In this document: positions 17,101 through 25,250 of the stretch, piece after piece
Numbering within the stretch: position 1 is the first letter of the stretch
Layout of the letters: every line of letters starts with the position of its first letter
Assembly: GCA_964451785.1 (NCBI GenBank)
Contig: CAYVJG010000011.1
Span: 1-64,000, forward strand
Direction: 5' to 3'
Source: JAJYSO01 sp964451785
GTDB lineage: Bacteria; Bacteroidota; Bacteroidia; Flavobacteriales; Flavobacteriaceae
DNA: 64,000 bases
Notes under the pieces: model-generated
The model's input: only the letters and a program-made list of their open reading frames with translations
The model's database searches: none
What the model was told of the DNA's origin: nothing
Made by a program: the position numbers and the translations under genes

Positions 17101-17804
17101 TTTTCGTAATACTCAGGTACATCGGCACGTTTAGGAGCAAATTGCTGTACGCGTGGTCCTTTTAAAAAGGCAACGTTGTCTTTGTAGGCCGAAACGATGT
17201 CGTTAGGATGAACTTGAGAAGTTTTTTTGATGAGCTTAAACAGCGAAAGTTTTTTCTCTTCGCCATCAATAATAAAGGTGCCGTTAAAAATCTTGTGGCG
17301 GCAGTGCTCTGAGTTGACTTGTGAAAAGCCAAAAACCTCAGAGTCTGTAAGTGGACGACCTAATTTTTGAGCTAATTCATGTAAGTATTGAATCTCATCT
17401 TCATTAAGTGATAAGCCTTCTTTTAAGTTGTAAGCGGCTAAATCATCAATAGTTTCAATAGGTTCAGGTTGACGATTAATCGTATAGATGTCTTGAGTAA
17501 GTCCATCGTATTTTTGTGTCAACATCGGATCTACTTCAGCAGGATAAGCTGCTTCAGCATAAAATTCTTCAATACGAAGAATGCCGCTGATATCCATGTT
17601 TTGGGTAATCTCAACGGCATTGGTGCTCCAGGGAGATACCATGGTAGCGCGCGGTCCTATAAAGCTACCACTGATGCTGTCGCCGGGCAGTTGAGGAGCT
17701 TCGCCAAAAAGCCAATTGAGTTTTTGAAGATTTTCAGTTGGGAGTTCAGTTAATGTTTGAACTGCGTAAACCACTTTTGTGGGGTTTCCGAAGAAAAGAA
17801 TCAT
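14127..17804 (-). CDS. purL: Phosphoribosylformylglycinamidine synthase, single-chain
   Basis: This 1225-aa enzyme catalyses the fourth step of IMP synthesis (FGAR to FGAM, using ATP and glutamine). It is the large fused type: an N-terminal PurS-like region, a linker, two AIR-synthase-related halves (the FGAM active-site motif SEHCRHK is near residue 168) and a C-terminal class I glutaminase. The glutaminase triad is visible as Cys1073 (SLGVCNGCQ), His1186 and Glu1188 (MPHLER). Length is a little short of the roughly 1295-aa enterobacterial enzyme but complete. It is monocistronic and divergent from the phosphosugar mutase gene. A TAACTTTG -7 box lies upstream at 17840-17833, without a well-spaced TTG. 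Confidence 0.96.
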   Translation of the reverse strand: MILFFGNPTKVVYAVQTLTELPTENLQKLNWLFGEAPQLPGDSISGSFIGPRATMVSPWSTNAVEITQNMDISGILRIEEFYAEAAYPAEVDPMLTQKYDGLTQDIYTINRQPEPIETIDDLAAYNLKEGLSLNEDEIQYLHELAQKLGRPLTDSEVFGFSQVNSEHCRHKIFNGTFIIDGEEKKLSLFKLIKKTSQVHPNDIVSAYKDNVAFLKGPRVQQFAPKRADVPEYYENKDFDSVISLKAETHNFPTTVEPFNGAATGSGGEIRDRLAGGKGALPLAGTAVYMTAYSRMREQATSWEKATEARPWLYQTPLDILIKASNGASDFGNKFGQPLITGSVLTFEHNENGRELGFDKSIMLAGGIGYGKADQALKAIPKKDDQIVVLGGENYRIGMGGAAVSSADTGNTDSSLELNAVQRANPEMQKRAANAIRGMVESDNNPIISVHDHGAGGHLNCLSELVEDTGGHIELDSLPVGDSTLSAKEIIGNESQERMGLLIAPENISTLKAVADRERSPMYTVGHVTGDKRFKFEGQKNGGETPIDLALEDMFGNSPKTIMRDDTVKHDYAKIHYDASQIQNYIKEVLQLEAVACKDWLTNKVDRCVSGRVAKQQTVGSLQLPLNNCGVMALDYNGKEGVATSVGHSPVSALIDPVAGSKNSVTEALTNIVWAPLKDGLKSVSLSANWMWACNNPGEDARLYAAVEGLSNYAINLGINIPTGKDSLSMKQKYQDREVIAPGTVIISAGGNCNDIRKVVEPVLQKDGGDIYYINVSQDHFKLGGSSFGQVLNKIGKETPTITDDQFVVRAFNAIQELIKKDLILAGHDVASGGLITSLLEMCFAENNLAATIDLTSLNENSSVKLLFNENAGLIFQAKDDSVEAILKAADVEFFKIGQVTDGDTLSVQNGPAIFDFNIPELRDTWFETSYLFDQKQSGEVKAKERFDNYKVSPLHYNFPKHFDGILDHLKGGDSKKYIKAAILREKGSNSEREMARAMHLAGFEVKDVHMTDLTSGRETLEDIQFIAAVGGFSNSDVLGSAKGWAGAFLYNEKANTALKNFFAREDTMSLGVCNGCQLFIELGLINPNHAEKPKMLHNDSHKFECTFTSIDIPENNAIMLSTLAGSRLGIWSAHGEGKFSLPYAEDQYNIVGKYGYAHYPANPNGSDYNTAMLCDDSGRHLVTMPHLERSTFPWNWPFYPKDRQEDEVTPWVEAFINARKWLEEK

Positions 17805-18016
17805 AGTCTTAAGATTGAATTGCCATGAGCCGCAAAGTTACTTTTTTTCTACTTATTTTCTTCGTATAATTTAATGAATGTTTGCGGATGTGAGCAGGTG
17901 TAAGAAACTGTAATTTGCGAAACTAACCGAAATGAAGACTGAAACAAAAGGCAGATTTTAAAAGTCTGTAAACTAATTTGTAATTCTTCTGGAGGAACTA
18001 ATACAAATGTCAATCG

Positions 18017-18045
18017 TTGTTTTTTATGCATTATGATTATCTTTG
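18017..18045 (+). promoter_or_regulatory. Consensus promoter for the phosphosugar mutase gene
   Basis: TTG (18017-18019), an 18-nt spacer and TATCTTTG (18038-18045) match the Bacteroidota housekeeping promoter exactly. Transcription should start near 18051, which leaves a very short leader and excludes the upstream TTG codon of the open frame as start. Confidence 0.8.
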
Positions 18046-18063
18046 TTATTCAAATTAATGTTT

Positions 18064-19776
18064 ATGAATGAGATAATGACCAAAGCCCAAGCATGGCTTT
18101 CGGATCCTTTTGATACAGATACGCAAACTGAAGTAACTAAATTAATAGCCGGCAATCCTGAAGATTTAAAGGATAGTTTTTATAAAGATTTAGCTTTTGG
18201 TACTGGTGGAATGCGCGGAATTATGGGACCCGGAACGAACCGTATTAACAAATATACTTTAGGAAAGAATACCCAAGGTTTGGCTAATTATCTAAAAAAA
18301 GTTTTCCCTGATCAAGCCCATAAGGTAGCCATTGCTTATGATTGTCGTCATAACAGCAAAAGCTTAGCAAAGGTGGTTGCTGATGTGTTTTCGGCTAATG
18401 GCGTTCAAGTTTTTTTATTTTCAGATTTACGTCCTACACCAGAGTTGTCTTTTGCTGTACGCCATTTAAATTGCCACTGCGGAATTGTGTTGACAGCTAG
18501 TCATAACCCGCCAGAATACAACGGCTATAAAGTGTATTGGCAAGACGGCGGGCAACTCGTGCCGCCACAGGATCACGAGGTTATTGATGAAATTTCAGCA
18601 GTAGAATACAATGCCATTCAATTTGAAGCTCAAGAAGAATTAATTTCTACAATCGATACAAAAATCGATGAGGCTTTTATCGATATGGCTATTTCTAAAA
18701 CGAGTTTAGAGGCTAGTGATCAAGCTAGAGCTGATTTGAAAATTGCTTTTACGTCGCTACACGGAACCTCAATCACCTTAGTGCCTAAAGCCTTAGAAAA
18801 AGCCGGGTTTACACAAGTGTATCTCGTTGATGAACAAGCTGAACCCAATGGTGATTTTCCAACTGTTGAATCGCCAAATCCTGAAGAACCAGCTGCTTTA
18901 AAAATGGCCTTGGCTTTAGGCGAACACACGCAAGCTGATATTGTTATCGGTACAGATCCCGATGCTGATCGCTTAGGTATTGCCGTGCGCAATCAAAACG
19001 GAAAACTCATCTTGCTCAATGGTAACCAAACCATGGTAGCTATGACTGATTTTTTGTTGAAAAACTTTTCAGCTAAAGGATTAAAAGGGAACGAGTTTAT
19101 CGCCTCAACAGTTGTATCAACGCCTTTGATGACGGTGTTGGGCGAATCTTATGATGTGGAATGCAAATTGGGCTTAACCGGATTTAAATGGATTGCTAAG
19201 ATGATTAAAGATTGTCCTGCTCAGCAATTTATTGGCGGAGGAGAAGAGAGTTTTGGATTTATGGTTGGCGATGATGTACGCGATAAAGACTCCGTGTCTT
19301 CAATTTTATTGGCTTGTGAGCTAGCGGCTGCAGCCAAGGCTGCCGGAAGTTCTTTTTATGAAGAGTTACTGAAAATTTATCAAGAACATGGCTTGTATCA
19401 AGAACGCTTGGTGTCTTTGGTGAAAAAAGGATTCTCTGGAGCTGAAGAAATCAACACCATGATGCACAACTTGCGTGAAAATACGCCGCAAAGTTTTGCT
19501 GGGATAAACGTGGAAATAGTTGAAGATTATCAAACACAAACCGCTAAAAACTTATTGACTGGCGAGACACAGCAGTTAGATTTACCTAAATCAAATGTGT
19601 TGATTTTTTATTTAGTGGATGGCACTAAAATCGCAGCACGTCCGAGCGGTACAGAGCCTAAAATTAAATTTTACGTCAGTGTAAATGACGATTTAGATGC
19701 TGTGGATAATTTTGACACCGTACAAAAACAGCTCAATACTAAAATCGATAAATTGTTGTCTGAGTTTGATTTCTAG
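18064..19776 (+). CDS. Phospho-sugar mutase (phosphoglucomutase/phosphomannomutase)
   Basis: This 570-aa cytosolic enzyme interconverts hexose 1- and 6-phosphates, feeding glycogen, nucleotide sugars or envelope glycans. The four-domain alpha-D-phosphohexomutase family is clear: the phosphorylated serine is Ser146 in TASHNPP, followed by the metal loop GTDPDADR (about residue 300), the sugar loop GGGEESFGF and the phosphate loop RPSGTEPKIKF near the C-terminus. Length fits the PgcA-like longer subfamily. Starts at 18058, 18064 and 18076 are possible. I chose 18064 because it matches the usual family N-terminus and leaves a short leader after the promoter. Glucose versus mannose preference cannot be decided. 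Confidence 0.9.
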   Translation: MNEIMTKAQAWLSDPFDTDTQTEVTKLIAGNPEDLKDSFYKDLAFGTGGMRGIMGPGTNRINKYTLGKNTQGLANYLKKVFPDQAHKVAIAYDCRHNSKSLAKVVADVFSANGVQVFLFSDLRPTPELSFAVRHLNCHCGIVLTASHNPPEYNGYKVYWQDGGQLVPPQDHEVIDEISAVEYNAIQFEAQEELISTIDTKIDEAFIDMAISKTSLEASDQARADLKIAFTSLHGTSITLVPKALEKAGFTQVYLVDEQAEPNGDFPTVESPNPEEPAALKMALALGEHTQADIVIGTDPDADRLGIAVRNQNGKLILLNGNQTMVAMTDFLLKNFSAKGLKGNEFIASTVVSTPLMTVLGESYDVECKLGLTGFKWIAKMIKDCPAQQFIGGGEESFGFMVGDDVRDKDSVSSILLACELAAAAKAAGSSFYEELLKIYQEHGLYQERLVSLVKKGFSGAEEINTMMHNLRENTPQSFAGINVEIVEDYQTQTAKNLLTGETQQLDLPKSNVLIFYLVDGTKIAARPSGTEPKIKFYVSVNDDLDAVDNFDTVQKQLNTKIDKLLSEFDF

Positions 19777-19798
19777 AAATAGCTTTCTTTTTAATTTA

Positions 19799-19855
19799 AA
19801 CGACTTGTAAGCTTTTTGAACTATCAAATAAAGAGCTTATAAGTCGTTCTTTTTT
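19799..19855 (+). terminator. Terminator after the phosphosugar mutase gene
   Basis: Arms ACGACTTGTAAGCT and AGCTTATAAGTCGT pair with one mismatch around a 20-nt loop and are followed by TTCTTTTTT, about 20 bp past the stop codon. Confidence 0.85.
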
Positions 19856-19966
19856 ATACAGATTCAATCCTTAATAAGGCGCTTATGCTTAGCTCGCACA
19901 ATTGTTATACATTTGCGCTAAATTGTGCGTGATACAATTTGCAAAAACAGACACAGATCACATTTT

Positions 19967-21793
19967 ATGAAATACTTTAAAAAAATCCTTGCTTTTGCGC
20001 GTCCTTATAAACGATTTGCAGCTTTAAATATTCTGTTTAATATTCTGTATGCCTTGTTTAGTACAATGGCATTTTTGTCGTTTATTCCGATGCTGCAAGT
20101 TTTGTTTCAGCAACAAGAACCCGTGACGGTAGAGCCTGTTTGGAGCGCTACTAGCAATGTAAAAGATTACTTGAGTGATTACGCTAATTTCTTTATCAAT
20201 CAACGCGTTGAGGAGCATGGCCAGTCGGCAGCTCTATTGACAATATGTGTGTTAGTCATCATTCTCTTTTTCTTAAAAAACCTATTCGGTTATTTGGCAC
20301 AATATTTTATTGCTTCTTTACAAAATGGGGTTTTACGCGATTTGCGTGATACAATTTATGTAAAGATTACCGATTTGCCGGTATCTTATTTTACCGAAAA
20401 ACGCAAAGGCGACATTATCTCGCGAATTACCAGTGATGTTCAAGTGATTCAAACTTCCTTTTTAAAGATGCTTGAGATGCTGGTTAAGCAGCCTTTGACC
20501 ATCATTTTTACCTTGGCCGGTATGATTATTATCAGTTGGAAATTGACCGTATTTGTATTTGTGTTTTTGCCGATTTCAGGACTTTTGATTTCGTCTATCG
20601 GAAAAAAACTAAAAGCACAATCTACCCAAGCGCAAGAAGAAAGTGCTCATTTTTTATCTTTAGTTGAAGAAACCTTGTCGAGCTTAAAAATTATTAAAGG
20701 CTTTAATGCCGAAGATAATTTTAAAGGTAAATTTAGTGCGAGCGTTGAGCGCCTCAATAAAATCTTAAACGATTTGTTGCATCGCCAAAACTTGGCAGGT
20801 CCTATGAGTGAATTTTTAGGCGTAGTGGTCATCACGGTTATATTGTGGTTTGGAGGTAGAATGGTGTTGCTAGACGGCACGCTTGATGCTGCTACATTTA
20901 TCGGCTTTTTGACCTTGACTTATAACATTTTAACGCCGGCAAAAGAAATTTCTAAAGCTACCTATAGCATCCAACAAGGAAATGCCAGTGCCGAACGTAT
21001 TTTAGAAATTATTGAACGCGAAACGACCATTAAAGATGCTCCTGATGCTATTGAAAAGAAGAGTTTTGACAAAAGTATTACAGTTGAAGATGTATCGTTT
21101 AGCTATGAAGAAGACAAGGTGTTGAAGCACTTTTCAATGACCGTTGAAAAAGGCAAAACGGTGGCCTTAGTCGGTCAGTCGGGTAGTGGTAAAAGTACAA
21201 TGGCTAATTTGGTAACGCGTTTTTATGACGTGCAAGAAGGCGCGATTAAAATTGATGGCATTGATGTTAAACAAGTGACCAAAAAATCCTTACGTGATTT
21301 GATGGGCTTGGTGACACAAGATTCTATTCTCTTTAATGATACCGTACGTAACAATATCGCCTTAGGGCGTGAAGGGGCTACTGAGGCTGAAATTATTGAC
21401 GCTTTAAAAGTAGCTAATGCATGGGAGTTTGTTTCAGAATTACCTAAAGGATTAGATACCAACATTGGCGATGGTGGAGGCAAATTAAGTGGTGGACAAA
21501 AGCAACGCTTGTCTATTGCGCGCGCCGTGTTGAAAGATTCACCGATTATGGTGCTCGATGAAGCGACATCAGCTTTGGATACTGAAAGTGAAAAGTTAGT
21601 GCAAACGGCTTTAGATAACATGACTAAAAACCGCACATCTATTGTGATTGCACATCGTTTATCAACCATTCAAAATGCCGATAACATCATTGTGATGCAA
21701 CGCGGAGAGATTGTAGAACAAGGAAAACACCACGAGCTGCTGGCTAAAAAAGGAACGTATAAAAAGCTAGTCGATATGCAATCTTTTGAGTAA
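19967..21793 (+). CDS. MsbA-like ABC exporter (fused membrane and ATPase domains)
   Basis: This 608-aa half-transporter works as a homodimer in the inner membrane. The N-terminal part (to about residue 335) has six membrane helices. The C-terminal ATPase has Walker A GQSGSGKST, signature LSGGQKQR, Walker B IMVLDEATSALD and the H-loop histidine in IAHRLSTI. It most resembles lipid A or lipid flippases of the MsbA type, but drug or peptide exporters share this layout. The frame is open to 19925; the ATG at 19967 begins the recognisable MKYFKKILAFARPYK start. It sits between the mutase terminator and the antiporter gene (87-bp gap). Confidence 0.88.
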   Translation: MKYFKKILAFARPYKRFAALNILFNILYALFSTMAFLSFIPMLQVLFQQQEPVTVEPVWSATSNVKDYLSDYANFFINQRVEEHGQSAALLTICVLVIILFFLKNLFGYLAQYFIASLQNGVLRDLRDTIYVKITDLPVSYFTEKRKGDIISRITSDVQVIQTSFLKMLEMLVKQPLTIIFTLAGMIIISWKLTVFVFVFLPISGLLISSIGKKLKAQSTQAQEESAHFLSLVEETLSSLKIIKGFNAEDNFKGKFSASVERLNKILNDLLHRQNLAGPMSEFLGVVVITVILWFGGRMVLLDGTLDAATFIGFLTLTYNILTPAKEISKATYSIQQGNASAERILEIIERETTIKDAPDAIEKKSFDKSITVEDVSFSYEEDKVLKHFSMTVEKGKTVALVGQSGSGKSTMANLVTRFYDVQEGAIKIDGIDVKQVTKKSLRDLMGLVTQDSILFNDTVRNNIALGREGATEAEIIDALKVANAWEFVSELPKGLDTNIGDGGGKLSGGQKQRLSIARAVLKDSPIMVLDEATSALDTESEKLVQTALDNMTKNRTSIVIAHRLSTIQNADNIIVMQRGEIVEQGKHHELLAKKGTYKKLVDMQSFE

Positions 21794-21880
21794 GTAAGTG
21801 AGCAGAACGCAATAATTTAGAACTTAATATATATTAAAGTCTTGTAATAATTATCTTTGCAGAAAGAGATTTTACTTTCT

Positions 21881-23869
21881 ATGGAGTTAACATTATTACA
21901 AGATATTTTAGTTTTATTGAGTTTTTCGGTGCTGATTGTATTTTTATTGCAGCGCTTAAAACTCCCTTCTATTTTAGGATTCTTAATCACCGGTATCATC
22001 ATAGGGCCGTATGGATTGAGTTTAATTAATGCCGTAGAGCAGGTAGAAACGATTTCAGAAATAGGGGTTATTCTCTTGTTGTTTGTCATCGGGATGGAGA
22101 TGTCCATTAAGCAGCTGGCAGCCATAAAGAAAACGGTTTTTGTAGGGGGCTTTTTGCAAATAGTTTTAACCGTAGGACTAACGGCTATAATTTATCATTT
22201 TTTTGGAGTTTCGTGGAGTCAAGCTGTATTTATTGGTTTTTTATGTTCGCTTTCTAGTACAGCTATTGTGTTAAAAGTACTTCAAGATCGCAATGAAATT
22301 TCAGAGCAACATGGGCGCAATGCCTTAGCGATATTGATTTTTCAGGATATCATTGTAGTGCCAATGATGTTGATCACACCAATTATGGCGGGTAATTCTA
22401 CTAATGTTACTCAAAGCATTATTGAATTGCTTGTCAAGTCGCTAATAGTGGTGGTTATTACAGTAGTTTTAGCGCGTTATGTGGTGCCTAAATTTATGTA
22501 TTTAATTGCTAAAACGCGGAGTAAGGAGTTGTTTTTGTTGGCCACAATTACCATCTGTATGGCGGTGGCTTATCTCACTTCAATGGCCGGTTTATCGCTA
22601 GCTCTTGGCGCTTTTTTAGCGGGTCTTATTATTTCAGAATCAGAATATTCACACCAAGCTACCAGTATTATTTTGCCATTTAGAGAGTTATTTACCTCTT
22701 TTTTCTTTATCTCGATTGGTATGCTGCTAAATATCAATTTTTTTGTACATCATCTAAGTGTAGTCTTGGGGTTAGTAGCCATTTTGTTTATTGTTAAAGG
22801 CGGCGCTACCGCCATTGCAGTAGCAGTTTTACGCTATCCACCAAAAACTGTTTTGTTGACCGCTTTCTCCTTATTTCAAATTGGTGAATTTGCCTTTATT
22901 TTATCAAAAATAGGTATTCAAAATGGATTGATGTCAGATCAAGTCTATCAGTATTTTTTAGCGATTGCGATTTGTTCAATGTTGGTGACTCCTTTTGTAA
23001 TCATGTATGCTAGTCAAATTTCTGACCTATTTTTACACAGTGGGTTTGCAAGCTTATTGCGCAAACGCCGTACAGCTGCACAATATAACCTCGATATAGA
23101 AGGCGATACAGAGTTGGAACACCATTTGATTATTGTAGGTTATGGTGTTAACGGCAAAAGTTTAGCTAAAGCCGCAGAGTTTAGTGGGATTCCTTATGTC
23201 ATCTTAGAAGTTAACGCTGAAACTGTACGTAGAGAGCGAAAAAATGGGGTCCCTATATTATTTGGTGATGCTTCTCAAGAACATATTTTAAATCACGTTA
23301 ATTTATATCATGCGCGTGTTATTGCTATTGCTGTTCCTAAATTTGAAACCTCAAAGGCAATTATACAAAGTATACGCTCAATATCTAAATCGGTTCACCT
23401 TGTTGTACGCACCCGTTTTGTGAGTGAGATACATGAACTTAGAGACTTAGGAGCTAATGAAGTTATACCTGAAGAATTAGAAACTTCAGTTGAAATATTT
23501 TCTCGAATATTACATAATTTTATGGTGCCTGAAGATGAAATAGTTCATTTTATAGAGAACATACGCGCCGATAATTATCAGTTATTTCAAGAAAAAGAAA
23601 AGCTACCTCGTACATTTAAGTTAAAAGAAATTCCCGATTTTAATATCACAGCTTTACGCGTATTAAAAGATAGTGGTTGGCCTGTGGGGAAGTCGCTTAA
23701 AGAGCTGGATCTACGCTCAAAATGCGGAGTTAATGTAGTGGCTATTTCTCGAAAAGGAGATATGTTAGCATCCATAGCGGCTGAGGATGTTATTAAGCAA
23801 AACGATTTGCTATTTGTGCAAGGGGAAATAGGAAAAATAGAAGATTTTAGAAAATCTATTGGATCTTGA
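21881..23869 (+). CDS. CPA2-family monovalent cation/proton antiporter with TrkA domains (KefB/KefC-like)
   Basis: This 662-aa inner-membrane protein has about 12 N-terminal membrane helices forming a Na+/H+ exchanger domain (to about residue 385). A cytosolic RCK/TrkA-N domain follows (HHLIIVGYGVNGKSLAKAAE, starting near residue 417) with its GxGxxG nucleotide site, and then a TrkA-C domain (about 575-660). The family exchanges K+ or Na+ for protons under nucleotide or redox control. The frame opens at a TTG at 21857, but the ATG at 21881 begins the hydrophobic domain. A TATCTTTG box at 21852-21859 gives a likely transcription start just ahead of it. Confidence 0.88.
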   Translation: MELTLLQDILVLLSFSVLIVFLLQRLKLPSILGFLITGIIIGPYGLSLINAVEQVETISEIGVILLLFVIGMEMSIKQLAAIKKTVFVGGFLQIVLTVGLTAIIYHFFGVSWSQAVFIGFLCSLSSTAIVLKVLQDRNEISEQHGRNALAILIFQDIIVVPMMLITPIMAGNSTNVTQSIIELLVKSLIVVVITVVLARYVVPKFMYLIAKTRSKELFLLATITICMAVAYLTSMAGLSLALGAFLAGLIISESEYSHQATSIILPFRELFTSFFFISIGMLLNINFFVHHLSVVLGLVAILFIVKGGATAIAVAVLRYPPKTVLLTAFSLFQIGEFAFILSKIGIQNGLMSDQVYQYFLAIAICSMLVTPFVIMYASQISDLFLHSGFASLLRKRRTAAQYNLDIEGDTELEHHLIIVGYGVNGKSLAKAAEFSGIPYVILEVNAETVRRERKNGVPILFGDASQEHILNHVNLYHARVIAIAVPKFETSKAIIQSIRSISKSVHLVVRTRFVSEIHELRDLGANEVIPEELETSVEIFSRILHNFMVPEDEIVHFIENIRADNYQLFQEKEKLPRTFKLKEIPDFNITALRVLKDSGWPVGKSLKELDLRSKCGVNVVAISRKGDMLASIAAEDVIKQNDLLFVQGEIGKIEDFRKSIGS

Positions 23870-23926
23870 TTTTTTATCCCTATTCATTAAATCGTATATT
23901 TGTTTTAATCAATACACTAGTCTTAT

Positions 23927-24511
23927 ATGAAACAACTAACTTTATTAGTAGTCTTTATTTTTGGTTTAGGATGTACACCTCTTTTTGCTCAAGATCATGT
24001 TGGGTTTAAAAAAGGCGATATGTTTGTGTCAGGAATGGTGGGCTACAGCTCTGTATCACATCCTGATGATTCTAAAGAACACAATTTTAATATCACGCCT
24101 CGATTTGGTTATTTTTTAAATGATTTTATAGCTGTTGGAGGAAAACTAGGATACGGCATTCAAACACAAAAAAACAGCTCAGGTGATAAAGTTGTAGATA
24201 ATACGACCTTGGGGTTTGAAGTTTTTGGACGTTATTATTTATTGCCGGGTAGTAAATTTTCAGTCTTTGGAGAAGTTGATTTAGGTTATGGATTTACACG
24301 AGATATTCATCACGATTGGTCAAATGGAATAAATGTTGGCCTTTTACCGGGCTTGAGCTATTTTGTAGGGCGCCATGTAGCTCTAGAGGCGAGTTTTGGA
24401 ATACTGTCATATAATTCAGTAAGTATTGATGGTCAAAGCGGATCTACTGATAACTTTAAGGTAGGCCTGAATTTGGAAGATATTAACTTTGGGATTATTA
24501 TTAAATTTTAA
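23927..24511 (+). CDS. Outer-membrane beta-barrel protein
   Basis: This 194-aa protein has a signal peptide (residues 1-21, MKQLTLLVVF...LFAQ). The rest is made of short alternating beta-strands typical of small eight-stranded barrels (FGYFLNDFIAVGGKLGYGIQ, GFEVFGRYYLLPG), ending in the aromatic C-terminal signature IIKF. It belongs to the broad OmpW/OmpX/porin-like beta-barrel group common in Bacteroidota; ligand and function are unknown. It is 23 bp upstream of the adenosyltransferase gene and may share its transcript. A TATATTTG box precedes it at 23895-23902. Confidence 0.8.
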   Translation: MKQLTLLVVFIFGLGCTPLFAQDHVGFKKGDMFVSGMVGYSSVSHPDDSKEHNFNITPRFGYFLNDFIAVGGKLGYGIQTQKNSSGDKVVDNTTLGFEVFGRYYLLPGSKFSVFGEVDLGYGFTRDIHHDWSNGINVGLLPGLSYFVGRHVALEASFGILSYNSVSIDGQSGSTDNFKVGLNLEDINFGIIIKF

Positions 24512-24534
24512 CCAACAGTTTACAGCTATAACTT

Positions 24535-25101
24535 ATGAAAATATATACAAAAACAGGAGATAAAGGAAAGACCTCTCTCTTTGGCGGTACCCGCGTGCCC
24601 AAGTACCACACGCGGATTAATGCTTATGGCACCGTCGATGAACTCAATGCACACATAGGCATGATTCGCAGTTTTGAAATCGCCGAAGCGCATAAAAACT
24701 TTTTAGAAAACATTCAAATCAACTTGTTTACTGTTGGCGCGGAGTTAGCTACTGATCCTAAAAAAGCAGTGTTGAAAAACGGTAAAGAACGCCTGCAAAT
24801 TTCAAAGATTAATACCACTCATATCGAAGAATTAGAGCAGGCTATAGATGACATGAATGCCAGTTTGCCACCACTGAAAACCTTTGTCTTACCAGGAGGG
24901 CATCCTACAATTTCACATTGTCATATTGCAAGAACAGTGTGCCGACGTGCAGAACGTATGGCAACCGCTTTATTTGCAGAAGAGCCTTTTGATGAACACT
25001 TACTAAAATTTTTAAATCGCCTGTCAGATTACCTCTTTGTTTTAGCTCGAAAACTATCCCAAGAACTTCAGGTTACAGAAACCCCTTGGTTGCCTTCCTG
25101 A
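24535..25101 (+). CDS. ATP:cob(I)alamin adenosyltransferase, PduO type
   Basis: This 188-aa enzyme transfers the adenosyl group of ATP to cob(I)alamin, making coenzyme B12 for enzymes such as methylmalonyl-CoA mutase. PduO-type motifs are complete: TKTGDKGKTSLFGG (5-18), the VDELNA segment (about 34-39) and RTVCRRAER (about 133-141), which carries ATP-binding residues. No other cobalamin genes are in the window, suggesting salvage of imported corrinoid; that is inference. Length is typical. Confidence 0.93.
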   Translation: MKIYTKTGDKGKTSLFGGTRVPKYHTRINAYGTVDELNAHIGMIRSFEIAEAHKNFLENIQINLFTVGAELATDPKKAVLKNGKERLQISKINTTHIEELEQAIDDMNASLPPLKTFVLPGGHPTISHCHIARTVCRRAERMATALFAEEPFDEHLLKFLNRLSDYLFVLARKLSQELQVTETPWLPS

Positions 25102-25250
25102 AATAAAGATTTTCTATATCTTATGTAGAATGGTTTTAAATTAATGCGTAAACCTCTTAAAATCACGACAAATTATAGTTAAACCCTTGATTTGGTTTTA
25201 AAATAGTTTGTAAATAGTTATTTTTGTGCTTCTTAAAAATAATTTAGATT

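Noticed and set aside
17849..18031. 60-aa minus-strand ORF between purL and the mutase gene
   Set aside because: It overlaps the consensus mutase promoter, has no family resemblance and no ribosome site.
21223..21669. 148-aa open frame antisense to the MsbA-like ATPase domain
   Set aside because: It mirrors conserved codons of a clear gene, has low-complexity Ser/Thr/Lys composition and no start context; a shadow.
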